Source: an uncultured Bacteroidales bacterium (lineage in GTDB: Bacteria; Bacteroidota; Bacteroidia; Bacteroidales; Bacteroidaceae). Taken from it: a DNA stretch of 64,000 bases. The notes below the pieces were generated by a model that saw nothing but the letters and a program-made list of their open reading frames with translations, did no database searches and was not told the origin of the DNA. A program made the position numbers and the translations under genes. The stretch spans positions 120,713 through 184,712 of the forward strand of contig CADAGO010000001.1 in assembly GCA_902787555.1 (NCBI GenBank), in the 5' to 3' direction. Shown here in pieces: positions 36,403 to 44,245 of this stretch (the first letter of the stretch is position 1; every line of letters begins with the position of its first letter).

Positions 36403-36942
36403 TTAAGCTTCCGCTGGGGTTTCCTCAACTGGAGCTTCTTCTGCCGGTGCTTCTTCTGCAGCAGGTGCAGCAGCAGCAAGTGCAGCAGCCTTCTTCTCAG
36501 CTACCTTCTTTGCAACAGCCTCGTCTGCCTTCTTCTCTGCAGCGAGACGTGCTTCGTAAGCAGCCTTCTTCTCTGCAGCATTCTTGTCAGCAGCAGCAGC
36601 GGCTTTCTTTTCCTTGTCTGCTTTCCAAGCATCGAACTTTGCCTGACAAGCAGCTTCATCGAAGGCACCCTTCTTCACACCACCGAGGAGGTGTCTCATC
36701 ATGTAAACGCCTTCTTTTGAAAGGATGCTATGAACGGTGGGAGTTGGTTGAGCACCACACTGGAGCCAATACAACGCACGTTCAAAGTTCAAATCAATTG
36801 TTGCAGGATTTGTGTTCGGATTGTATGTACCAATCTTTTCCACGAAGCGACCATCACGTGGTGCATCTGCATGAGCAATCACGATAGCATAGAATGCATA
36901 GTTCTTGCGACCATGACGCTGCAATCTAATTCTAGTTGCCAT
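36403..36942 (-). CDS. rpsP: 30S ribosomal protein S16 with long charged C-terminal tail
   Basis: 179 residues. Residues 1-85 are a complete S16: [42 protein letters not shown]-like block, and [23 protein letters not shown]. From about residue 95 the protein continues into a tail dominated by Ala, Lys and Glu (coiled-coil-like to about 155, then acidic and Pro-rich [15 protein letters not shown]). Usual bacterial S16 is about 80-90 residues; a tail of this kind is seen in other Bacteroidales. S16 binds 16S rRNA in the 30S body. It stands alone between a promoter at 37008-37015 and its own terminator. The start ATG at 36942 is fixed by the conserved N-terminus. Confidence 0.95.
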   Translation of the reverse strand: MATRIRLQRHGRKNYAFYAIVIAHADAPRDGRFVEKIGTYNPNTNPATIDLNFERALYWLQCGAQPTPTVHSILSKEGVYMMRHLLGGVKKGAFDEAACQAKFDAWKADKEKKAAAAADKNAAEKKAAYEARLAAEKKADEAVAKKVAEKKAAALAAAAPAAEEAPAEEAPVEETPAEA

Positions 36943-37007
36943 TAAATTTTGTTTTTTCTTTGTTTAATAAATGATTTGAATATGCTACTAACCCGTAATA
37001 GCGGCTG

Positions 37008-37015
37008 CAAAGGTA
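37008..37015 (-). promoter_or_regulatory. rpsP: -7 promoter box of rpsP
   Basis: Minus-strand TACCTTTG, 66 bp before the rpsP start, matches TAnnTTTG. The upstream -33 region overlaps a phrase-repeat tract (37024-37052) and shows no clear TTTG. Confidence 0.6.
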
Positions 37016-37110
37016 GTAATAATTTACCATTTGACCATTTACTATTTACTATTTTTTTTAAAATAAGTGTTTTTTTAGGAGCATAAGGGGTAGAATTGAA
37101 CTTTTTTCAC

Positions 37111-37118
37111 TATCTTTG
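37111..37118 (+). promoter_or_regulatory. -7 promoter box of the arylacetate operon
   Basis: TATCTTTG, 78 bp upstream of iorA, matches TAnnTTTG. The transcribed leader of about 70 nt shows no obvious riboswitch. The 36943-37195 spacer is otherwise taken up by the divergent rpsP promoter and the repeat tract. Confidence 0.6.
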
Positions 37119-37195
37119 CAGTCGATTTTGACTTTAACAGATCTTTAAGGGCGACAGGTGCCTTAGAGACCACAGAACAGAAATAAAACAAGAAA

Positions 37196-38797
37196 ATGAA
37201 AAAGCAACTGTTATTGGGTGATGAAGCGATTGCGCTTGGTGCCATCAATGCAGGGTTAAGCGGTGTATATGCTTACCCTGGAACACCAAGCACAGAGATC
37301 ACCGAGTTTATCCAGAACAACCCTGAAGCCAAGGCAAGGGGTATCCACAGTCGTTGGTGTACCAACGAGAAGACTGCCATGGAAGCAGCCCTCGGTATGT
37401 CGTATGCAGGCAAGCGTGCATTGGTCTGCATGAAGCATGTAGGCATGAACGTATGTGCCGATGCATTTGTCAATTCTGCCATCACTGGAGTAAACGGTGG
37501 TCTGGTGGTTCTGGCAGCTGACGACCCCTCAATGCATTCTAGTCAGAACGAGCAGGACAGTCGCTTCTATGCGAAATTTGCCATGGTGCCTGCCTTCGAA
37601 CCAAGTAACCAACAAGAGGCATACGACATGATGGCAACAGCCTTTGCTTATTCCGAAGCCATCAAGGAACCAGTGGTCATGCGTGTTGTGACCCGTCTGG
37701 CTCATAGCCGTGCTGCCGTAGAGGTTGACGAAGCTAAAGCAGAAAACCCGCTGAATGTATGCACTGAACGTTGGGTGCTGTTACCAGGTATTGCCCGTAA
37801 GCGCTATGTGGACCTTCTTGCTAAGCAGTCTGACATGCAGCAAGCTGCAGAAACATCCGTATATAATAAAATAGAAAAAGGAGGAACCAAGAAATTGGGT
37901 ATTATCGCTTGCGGTATCGCTTACAATTACGTGAAAGAAGCCGTTGGTGATGATGCGAATATCCTGAAGATTTCACAATATCCGCTTCCTGTAGAAAAGG
38001 TAAGACAACTGGCAGCAGAGAACGATGCCATCTTGGTGGTTGAAGATGGACAGCCAGTGGTAGAAGAGTTGTTAGCAGGTATTTTAGGTGCCGGCTACCC
38101 TATCAAGGGGCGTCTGACTGGCGACCTACCCCGTACTGGTGAATTGAATCCCGACCATGTTGCCAAAGCCCTTGGCAAGGAAGCAGGTCCGGTATTCGAT
38201 GATGCGAAAAACCTTGCAGGCCGTCCTCCTCAGTTGTGTCAGGGATGCGGACACCGCGATGTTTACACTGCCCTGAATCAGGTATTGGCTGAATATCCCG
38301 ACTACAGGGTCTTTGGTGACATCGGTTGCTATACCCTCGGAGCACTGCCACCCTTTAAGGCATTGGCCAGCTGTGTAGATATGGGTGCATCCATCACCAT
38401 GGCCAAAGGTGCAGCAGACGCAGGTTTGTTCCCCGCAGTTGCCATCATCGGTGATTCTACTTTCACCCATTCAGGAATGACAGGATTGCTCGATGCTGTC
38501 AACGACAAAAGCAATATCACCGTTGTAATATCTGATAACCTTACAACAGGTATGACTGGCGGCCAAGACAGTGCAGGTACGAATAAGTTCGAAGCCATCT
38601 GTCGAGGACTAGGTGTAGAACCTGACCACATCCGTGTGGTGGTACCTTTGCCTAAGAACATGCCAGAGATTACCCGTATTCTGAAAGAAGAGATAGACTA
38701 CAACGGAGTGAGTGTTATCATCCCTCGTCGTGAGTGCATCCAGACGGCAGCACGTCACGCAAGAGAAGCCAGAAAAGCAAAGGAGGAGCAGAAATGA
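37196..38797 (+). CDS. iorA: Indolepyruvate/aryl-2-oxoacid oxidoreductase alpha subunit (IorA), without ferredoxin domain
   Basis: 533 residues. The N-terminal pyrimidine-binding/transferase half (GDEAIALGAINAGLSGVYAYPGTPSTEI, about 7-34; AALGMSYAGKRALVCMKHVGMN, about 63-84) and the thiamine-diphosphate half (LCQGCGHRDVYTAL near 348; FGDIGCYTLGALPPF near 373; IGDSTFTHSG near 418; SDNLTTGMTGGQ near 440) are both complete. With IorB it oxidatively decarboxylates aryl pyruvates to arylacetyl-CoA using CoA and an electron carrier, and can run in reverse. The C-terminus ends in a basic tail (ARHAREARKAKEEQK) with no four-cysteine clusters, so the two-[4Fe-4S] ferredoxin domain typical of archaeal IorA is missing. 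It overlaps iorB by ATGA. The exact substrate (phenyl-, hydroxyphenyl- or indolepyruvate) is not visible. Confidence 0.88.
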   Translation: MKKQLLLGDEAIALGAINAGLSGVYAYPGTPSTEITEFIQNNPEAKARGIHSRWCTNEKTAMEAALGMSYAGKRALVCMKHVGMNVCADAFVNSAITGVNGGLVVLAADDPSMHSSQNEQDSRFYAKFAMVPAFEPSNQQEAYDMMATAFAYSEAIKEPVVMRVVTRLAHSRAAVEVDEAKAENPLNVCTERWVLLPGIARKRYVDLLAKQSDMQQAAETSVYNKIEKGGTKKLGIIACGIAYNYVKEAVGDDANILKISQYPLPVEKVRQLAAENDAILVVEDGQPVVEELLAGILGAGYPIKGRLTGDLPRTGELNPDHVAKALGKEAGPVFDDAKNLAGRPPQLCQGCGHRDVYTALNQVLAEYPDYRVFGDIGCYTLGALPPFKALASCVDMGASITMAKGAADAGLFPAVAIIGDSTFTHSGMTGLLDAVNDKSNITVVISDNLTTGMTGGQDSAGTNKFEAICRGLGVEPDHIRVVVPLPKNMPEITRILKEEIDYNGVSVIIPRRECIQTAARHAREARKAKEEQK

Positions 38798-39369
38798 AGA
38801 AAGATATCATACTTTGCGGTGTGGGAGGACAAGGTATTCTCTCAATCGCCACTGTAATCGGTGAAGCCGCAACCATCGCAGGTATCAACCTGAAACAGGC
38901 AGAAGTACACGGTATGAGTCAGCGTGGTGGTGACGTACAGTCGAACCTACGCCTATCGACCGAGAAGATTTACTCAGACCTGATACCTCAAGGCGGTGCT
39001 GACTTAGTAATCAGTATGGAACCAATGGAATCGCTCCGTTACCTGCCATTTCTTGCCAAGAACGGTACGATTGTGACTAGCAGCAAACCATTTATCAACA
39101 TCCCGAACTATCCAGACGAGGATGCCCTACAAGCCGAACTCGATGCACTACCTTCAGTAGTGAAACTCGATATTGAGTCGGTAGCAAAAGATGCTGGTAA
39201 TGTACGAGGTGCCAATATGGTGCTGCTTGGGATGGCTGCCCCTTTCTTAGAGATTATCACAGTGGACCAACTCCGTCAAGCCATCACAACTATCTTTGCA
39301 CGCAAAGGTGAGGCTGTGGTAGAAGCCAACTTGAAGGCATTTGACATGGGAGCGGGAACGGTAAAGTAA
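38794..39369 (+). CDS. iorB: Indolepyruvate/aryl-2-oxoacid oxidoreductase beta subunit (IorB)
   Basis: 191 residues from the ATG at 38794, which overlaps the iorA stop. It begins MKKDIILCGVGGQGILSIAT, the gamma-domain nucleotide/CoA-interacting loop of 2-oxoacid:ferredoxin oxidoreductases. EVHGMSQRGGDVQSNLRLS (about 42-60) is the family signature and RGANMVLLGMAAPFL (about 134) completes the fold. It is the small partner of IorA and carries no iron-sulfur ligands of its own. The normal family length is about 190-200. The gene order iorA-iorB-paaK supports a role in aryl pyruvate/arylacetyl-CoA conversion. Confidence 0.9.
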   Translation: MKKDIILCGVGGQGILSIATVIGEAATIAGINLKQAEVHGMSQRGGDVQSNLRLSTEKIYSDLIPQGGADLVISMEPMESLRYLPFLAKNGTIVTSSKPFINIPNYPDEDALQAELDALPSVVKLDIESVAKDAGNVRGANMVLLGMAAPFLEIITVDQLRQAITTIFARKGEAVVEANLKAFDMGAGTVK

Positions 39370-39376
39370 ACAGCTG

Positions 39377-39427
39377 AAGGTTAGATGTTTATAGTTTATG
39401 GTTTATAGTTTAAAGTTAGTTTAGAGC
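39377..39427. repeat. Phrase-repeat tract between iorB and paaK
   Basis: GTTTATAGTTTATGGTTTATAGTTTAAAGTTAGTTTAGAG-type run made of copies of the 7-10-nt phrase (A/T)GTTTATAG/GG. It fills most of the 67-bp spacer. Similar tracts lie in other gaps of the same operon (44188-44223, 45551-45581). Confidence 0.65.
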
Positions 39428-39436
39428 TTATATAAT

Positions 39437-40768
39437 ATGGAAAAGACTATTCCAGTTGATAGCTGCCAGTACTTCAACGAGGCAATGGAGACTATGACAC
39501 GTGCAGAGATTGAAGCTCTGCAACTGCAGCGTCTGCAAGCAACAGTGGAGCACTGCATGCAATCACCTTTTTACAAGAAACGTTTCGAGGAAAACGGTTT
39601 AAAGCCTTCAGATATCAAGACCCTCGATGACCTGCGCAAGATTCCGTTTACAACCAAACAAGACTTGCGCGATACCTATCCATTTGGCATTGCCAGCACC
39701 CCACTGCGCAATTGTGTGCGTCTGCATTCATCCAGTGGTACTACAGGCAATCCAACCGTAATTCTACATACCCAGAAAGACTTGGACGAATGGGCCAACC
39801 AGGTGGCACGTAACCTGTGGATGGTCGGACTGCGTCCTGACGATGTATTCCAAAACTCAAGCGGCTATGGTATGTTTACCGGTGGTCTTGGTTTCCAATA
39901 CGGTGCAGAGCGTCTGGGTATGCTGACCGTTCCTGCAGCAGCAGGCAACTCACTACGCCAGATTAAGTTTATCACTGACTTCGGAACTACTGCACTACAT
40001 GCCGTGCCATCGTATGTGACACGTCTGTATGAAGTGATGAAGGACAATGGAGTGGATCCACGCAAGGACACCAAGCTGAAGGTGTTGGCCATCGGTGCTG
40101 AACCCCATTCCGAGGAACAGCGCAAACGTATCGAAGACATGATGGGCGTGAAAGCCTATAATTCGTTCGGTATGTCGGAGATGTGTGGTCCTGGTGTTGG
40201 TTTCGAATGCAAGGAACAGAATGGTCTCCACTTCTGGGAGGACTATTATATCGTAGAGATTGTCAATCCAGAGACCTTGGAACCTGTACCTGACGGAGAA
40301 ATCGGCGAACTGGTCCTCACGACCCTCTGCCGTGAGGCCATGCCATTGTTGCGTTACCGCACACGAGACCTCACCAGAGTACTCGGTAGAAGTTGTCCTT
40401 GCGGACGCAACCACGTAAGAATTGACCGTATGCGTGGTCGCAGCGATGATATGATTGTGCTTCGCGGAGTGAACATCTTCCCAATCCAGATAGAAAAGAT
40501 TCTGATGCAGTTCCCAGAACTGGCCAGCAACTATCTCATCACCTTGACCACAGATGAGGACAACGACAACATGACAGTAGAAGTAGAATTGGAAGAGCTC
40601 TTCACCGATGACTACAGTCGTCTTCTCGACCTTGAAAAGAGGATTCGCAGAGCACTGAAGGACGAAATACTGCTGACACCACATATCAAACTGGTACCAA
40701 AAGGCTCATTGCCTGTATCTGAAGGAAAGGCCGTACGAGTTGTGGACAAGAGAAAAGTATATCAATAA
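39437..40768 (+). CDS. paaK: Phenylacetate-CoA ligase 1
   Basis: 443 residues, the normal PaaK length. Motifs of the adenylate-forming family: HSSSGTTGNPT near 96-106 (AMP-binding P-loop), NSSGYGMFTGGLGFQYGAE near 140, SFGMSEMCGPGVGFE near 237 and LRYRTRDL near 308, then the C-terminal RMRGRSDDMIVLRGVNIFP (about 333-352). It activates phenylacetate or a related arylacetate with ATP and CoA, via an acyl-AMP, in the cytoplasm. With IorAB it links arylacetate to aryl pyruvate. It could run towards arylacetate plus ATP during amino acid fermentation, or towards amino acid synthesis from arylacetate; sequence does not decide. A second copy, about half identical by eye, follows at 42866. Confidence 0.88.
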   Translation: MEKTIPVDSCQYFNEAMETMTRAEIEALQLQRLQATVEHCMQSPFYKKRFEENGLKPSDIKTLDDLRKIPFTTKQDLRDTYPFGIASTPLRNCVRLHSSSGTTGNPTVILHTQKDLDEWANQVARNLWMVGLRPDDVFQNSSGYGMFTGGLGFQYGAERLGMLTVPAAAGNSLRQIKFITDFGTTALHAVPSYVTRLYEVMKDNGVDPRKDTKLKVLAIGAEPHSEEQRKRIEDMMGVKAYNSFGMSEMCGPGVGFECKEQNGLHFWEDYYIVEIVNPETLEPVPDGEIGELVLTTLCREAMPLLRYRTRDLTRVLGRSCPCGRNHVRIDRMRGRSDDMIVLRGVNIFPIQIEKILMQFPELASNYLITLTTDEDNDNMTVEVELEELFTDDYSRLLDLEKRIRRALKDEILLTPHIKLVPKGSLPVSEGKAVRVVDKRKVYQ

Positions 40769-40793
40769 GTCCAAACAATAAATCCTTATAATT

Positions 40794-41213
40794 ATGACAA
40801 TCAAACAACTATCAATATTCATCGAGAACAAGGAAGGCACCCTGACGAAGGTGCTCGACCTGTTGAGCAAGGCCGGCATTCAAATTATCGCCTCGACCAT
40901 TGCCGATACCAAAGACTATGGCATCTACCGTGTGCTTTGTAACCAACCCACACAGGCATACCTTATTTTAAAAGAGAACGGAATCAATGTGCAACTAGCC
41001 GATGTGACTGCATTGAGTATCGACGATGTACCAGGACGTGCTGCAGAAGCAGTCAAGAAGCTCTCTGCATCGGGTGTGAACATCTTGTATCTCTATTCAT
41101 TCCTATGGAAAGGGAAGGGTGTGCTTGTATTGCGCACAGATAACAACGACAAAACAAACGAAACCATTATCATCAATAAGATGTCGTTCCTTACGGAAGT
41201 TGACTTCGCTTAG
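40794..41213 (+). CDS. Tandem ACT-domain regulatory protein
   Basis: 139 residues holding two ACT domains and nothing else: residues about 3-66 (IKQLSIFIENKEGTLTKVLDLLSKAGIQI) and about 72-135 (ADVTALSIDDVPGRAAEAVKKLSASGVNILYLYSF). ACT domains bind amino acids; the ENKEGTL/DVPGRA turns are the usual ligand-binding positions. It lies 25 bp after paaK and is commonly found beside paaK/iorAB in anaerobes, so it probably senses an aromatic amino acid and modulates the operon's enzymes. No catalytic or DNA-binding domain is attached. Confidence 0.85.
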   Translation: MTIKQLSIFIENKEGTLTKVLDLLSKAGIQIIASTIADTKDYGIYRVLCNQPTQAYLILKENGINVQLADVTALSIDDVPGRAAEAVKKLSASGVNILYLYSFLWKGKGVLVLRTDNNDKTNETIIINKMSFLTEVDFA

Positions 41214-41272
41214 CAGATGAAGGGTTTAAGTAATCATTAAATACCAACGTAAACAAACACAATTAACACACT

Positions 41273-42838
41273 ATGCTGATCAAGATTTTGCTCACTGTGA
41301 TTTTCCTCTGCGTCACAATTGCAGTAGGAATCTATTCACGCAAACAAGCCTCATCTGTTGAAGGCTTCGTACTTGGAGGTCGCTCTGTGGGACCTTGGCT
41401 CACTGCCTTTGCTTTTGGCACCTCTTATTTCTCTGCGGTGGTTTTTGTAGGCTACGCAGGACAGTTCGGCTGGAAATACGGTATGTCTGCCTCATGGATA
41501 GGCATCGGTAATGCCGTCATCGGTTCGCTCTTGGCATGGCTGGTCTTAGGCCGCAGGACCAAGATGATGACGCAACATATCCAGAGCCGCACGATGCCAG
41601 ATTTCTTCGGCACACGTTTCGCAGATGAAAAACTGAGAGTAGTGGCATCAATCATTGCCTTTGTATTCCTTATTCCTTACACCGCAGGTGTGTATATGGG
41701 TATCTCCAAGTTGTTTGAGATGGGATTCGGCATTCCATACGAGTACTGTGCTTTCATCATGGCTTTACTGACGGCGCTCTACGTAATACTTGGCGGATAT
41801 AAGGCAACAGCCATTAATGACTTTATACAAGGTATCATTATGCTATTCGGTATCACGACCATCATCGCAGTGGTGCTGAACAACCAAGGCGGCTTGACGG
41901 AAGCACTCCACAAGATGGGAGAAGCCGTACCGACCGCACACGATTTGGAAGACCCCTCGGGATTGTTTGCCAACTTCCAACCAGGAGATTTTGCATCGTG
42001 GCTTGGACCAAATCCTTTAAGCCTGCTCGGTGTGGTAGTACTCACCTCACTCGGAACTTGGGGATTGCCCCAGATGGTTGGTAAGTTCTACTCTATCACT
42101 GACGAAGCAGCCATCCGTCGTGGTACGATTATCTCCACCATCTTTGCATTCGTTGTAGCAGGTGGTTGTTATTTCCTTGGTGGATTCGGCCGTTTGTTCC
42201 CAGAGCCAGCATTCAACGAAGTAACTCACAAGTATGCATACGACAGCATCGTACCTTCGATGTTGGAAACATTACCCGATATTCTGATTGCTTTAGTGGT
42301 ATTGTTGGTATTATCTGCATCCATGTCAACACTGGCATCTCTGGTACTCACATCCTCATCGACCATGACCCTCGACCTTATCTACCGCGACAAGAAATCG
42401 AAAGCAGGTGAAGTGGAAGAAGGACAAATCAACGACCAGGTAGCCGAGAAGATAGAACGTCGTAAGGTCATCGTGATGCGTGTACTGATTGTCTTCTTCA
42501 TCGTTCTCTCACTGATGATTGCATTGAACCCACCACAGTTCATTGCCCAATTGATGGGTATCTCTTGGGGTGCTTTAGCAGGTGCATTCCTTGCTCCGTT
42601 CATGTTGGGACTCTACTGGAAGGGCGTGACCAAAGCAGCTGTATGGGCATGTTTCATCTGGGGTGTAGGCATCACTGTGGTCAACATGCTGATGCATAAT
42701 GCCATCTTGAACCCAATCGACTGCGGTGCTGTAGCAATGGTTGGTGGATTCATCGTCGTATTCATTGTCAGTCTGGTGACTCCAAAGATGAAGAAAGAGG
42801 CTGTCAACCAAATATTTGAATGTTATAAAAAACCATAA
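41273..42838 (+). CDS. Sodium:solute symporter (SSS family), likely arylacetate or amino acid uptake
   Basis: 521 residues with about 13 hydrophobic helices. Family features: VEGFVLGGRSVGPWLTAFAFGTSYFSAVVFVGYAG (about 28-62, the sodium- and substrate-binding TM1 region), GIGNAVIGSLLAW, LGGYKATAINDFIQGIIML (about 171-190) and SASMSTLASLVLTSSSTMTLDL (about 348-369, TM8 sodium site). This is the PutP-like branch. Inner-membrane, sodium-driven uptake is expected. Being inside the iorAB/paaK operon, it probably imports an arylacetate or aromatic amino acid; the substrate is inferred from context only. Confidence 0.85.
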   Translation: MLIKILLTVIFLCVTIAVGIYSRKQASSVEGFVLGGRSVGPWLTAFAFGTSYFSAVVFVGYAGQFGWKYGMSASWIGIGNAVIGSLLAWLVLGRRTKMMTQHIQSRTMPDFFGTRFADEKLRVVASIIAFVFLIPYTAGVYMGISKLFEMGFGIPYEYCAFIMALLTALYVILGGYKATAINDFIQGIIMLFGITTIIAVVLNNQGGLTEALHKMGEAVPTAHDLEDPSGLFANFQPGDFASWLGPNPLSLLGVVVLTSLGTWGLPQMVGKFYSITDEAAIRRGTIISTIFAFVVAGGCYFLGGFGRLFPEPAFNEVTHKYAYDSIVPSMLETLPDILIALVVLLVLSASMSTLASLVLTSSSTMTLDLIYRDKKSKAGEVEEGQINDQVAEKIERRKVIVMRVLIVFFIVLSLMIALNPPQFIAQLMGISWGALAGAFLAPFMLGLYWKGVTKAAVWACFIWGVGITVVNMLMHNAILNPIDCGAVAMVGGFIVVFIVSLVTPKMKKEAVNQIFECYKKP

Positions 42839-42865
42839 AACACTAACACAAAAAACAAAACTATT

Positions 42866-44182
42866 ATGATTCATAATCCGCAAATGGAATGCATGTCACG
42901 TGAGGACATGCGGAAGTTACAATCAGAACGTCTGATTAAGACCGTAAAGACATGTTACGAGAAGGTTCCTTTCTACAAGAAAAAGATGGACCGCATGGGG
43001 GTTAAACCCGAAGACATCCGTAGTATAGACGATATCTACAAGTTACCATTCACCACCAAGCACGACTTGCGAGACGAATATCCATTTGGTTTGCAAGCAG
43101 TACCTCATAGTGAGATTCGACGTATCCATGCCTCATCAGGAACGACAGGAAAGCCTGTTGTCGGTACCTATACGGAGAACGACCTGAAGATGTGGGCAGA
43201 ATGTGTGGCACGTGTATTGGCAGTTGGCGATATCGACCCAGGTGACACCGTTCAAGTAGCATACGGATATGGACTCTTCACTGGTGGACTGGGTGCACAT
43301 GATGGCGCTGCTTTACGTGGTGCTATTCAGTTGCCTACCTCCGCAGGTAACTCAGAAAAGCAGATTATGCTGATGAAAGACTTTGGAACGACCGCCCTTT
43401 GCTGTACCCCTTCATACGCCCTACATTTGGCAGAAGTGATAGAGAAGAATCCAGAAATCAATGCAGAAGATTTGAAACTGCGTGTAGGATTCTTTGGTGC
43501 TGAACCATGGACATGGGGCATTCGTCGTGAACTGGAAAAGAAACTTCACATCAAGGCTATCGATATCTACGGACTGACAGAGATGTGCGGACCTGGTGTC
43601 GGCGGTGAGTGTCTATTCCAGAACGGTACGCATGTAGCAGAGGATATGTTCTACCCAGAAATCATCAATCCTGAGACCCTTGAGCCTGTAGCTCCAGGCG
43701 AGGAAGGAGAATTGGTCTTCACTTCACTCTGTAAGGAAGCTATGCCAATCCTCCGCTATCGCACACGAGACCTTACACATCTCATCTACGAGCCATGTGA
43801 ATGTGGTCGTACGACAGTACGCTTGGGTAAGATCTTGGGTCGAAGCGATGATATGTTGATTATCCGTGGTGTCAATGTATTCCCATCACAGATTGAGACA
43901 GTCTTGACAGAGTTCCCTGTATTTACTCCACAGTATTTCATCACGGTAGATCGTAAGAACAACGAAGACACATTCGACCTTGACGTTGAACTGCGTAGCG
44001 AATACTTCTCTCCGAACCCAGCCAAGCAGATGCCGTTCATCAAGCCACTTTACGACCGTATTGTCAGCATGATTGGTATCAAACCAAATATCCACATCAA
44101 GGAACCAGGCAACATCGAGCGTTCAACCGGTAAAGCAAAACATGTGCTCGATAAGCGAACACTCCTGACGGATTGGAAATAA
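42866..44182 (+). CDS. paaK: Phenylacetate-CoA ligase 2
   Basis: 438 residues of the same family as the copy at 39437. Motifs: HASSGTTGKPV (about 88-98), YGYGLFTGGLGAHDG (about 131), YGLTEMCGPGVGGE (about 235), LRYRTRDL (about 296) and LGRSDDMLIIRGVNVFPSQIE (about 327-347). The N-terminal VPFYKKKMDRMGV and the closing STGKAKHVLDKR are typical. Two divergent ligases in one operon suggest different arylacetates (for example phenylacetate and indole- or hydroxyphenylacetate), or opposite working directions. It follows the symporter by 27 bp. Confidence 0.88.
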   Translation: MIHNPQMECMSREDMRKLQSERLIKTVKTCYEKVPFYKKKMDRMGVKPEDIRSIDDIYKLPFTTKHDLRDEYPFGLQAVPHSEIRRIHASSGTTGKPVVGTYTENDLKMWAECVARVLAVGDIDPGDTVQVAYGYGLFTGGLGAHDGAALRGAIQLPTSAGNSEKQIMLMKDFGTTALCCTPSYALHLAEVIEKNPEINAEDLKLRVGFFGAEPWTWGIRRELEKKLHIKAIDIYGLTEMCGPGVGGECLFQNGTHVAEDMFYPEIINPETLEPVAPGEEGELVFTSLCKEAMPILRYRTRDLTHLIYEPCECGRTTVRLGKILGRSDDMLIIRGVNVFPSQIETVLTEFPVFTPQYFITVDRKNNEDTFDLDVELRSEYFSPNPAKQMPFIKPLYDRIVSMIGIKPNIHIKEPGNIERSTGKAKHVLDKRTLLTDWK

Positions 44183-44187
44183 AAACA

Positions 44188-44223
44188 GATGCTAGTTGTT
44201 AGACACTAGTTGCTAAAGTCTAG
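44188..44223. repeat. Phrase-repeat tract before the aminotransferase
   Basis: GCTAGTTGTTAGACACTAGTTGCTAAAG: the phrase CTAGTTG(T/C)TA occurs twice with TAGACACTAG between. It is a spacer tract of the same class as 39377-39427. Confidence 0.5.
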
Positions 44224-44245
44224 AAACGAAAGCAAAAAGCCTAAT

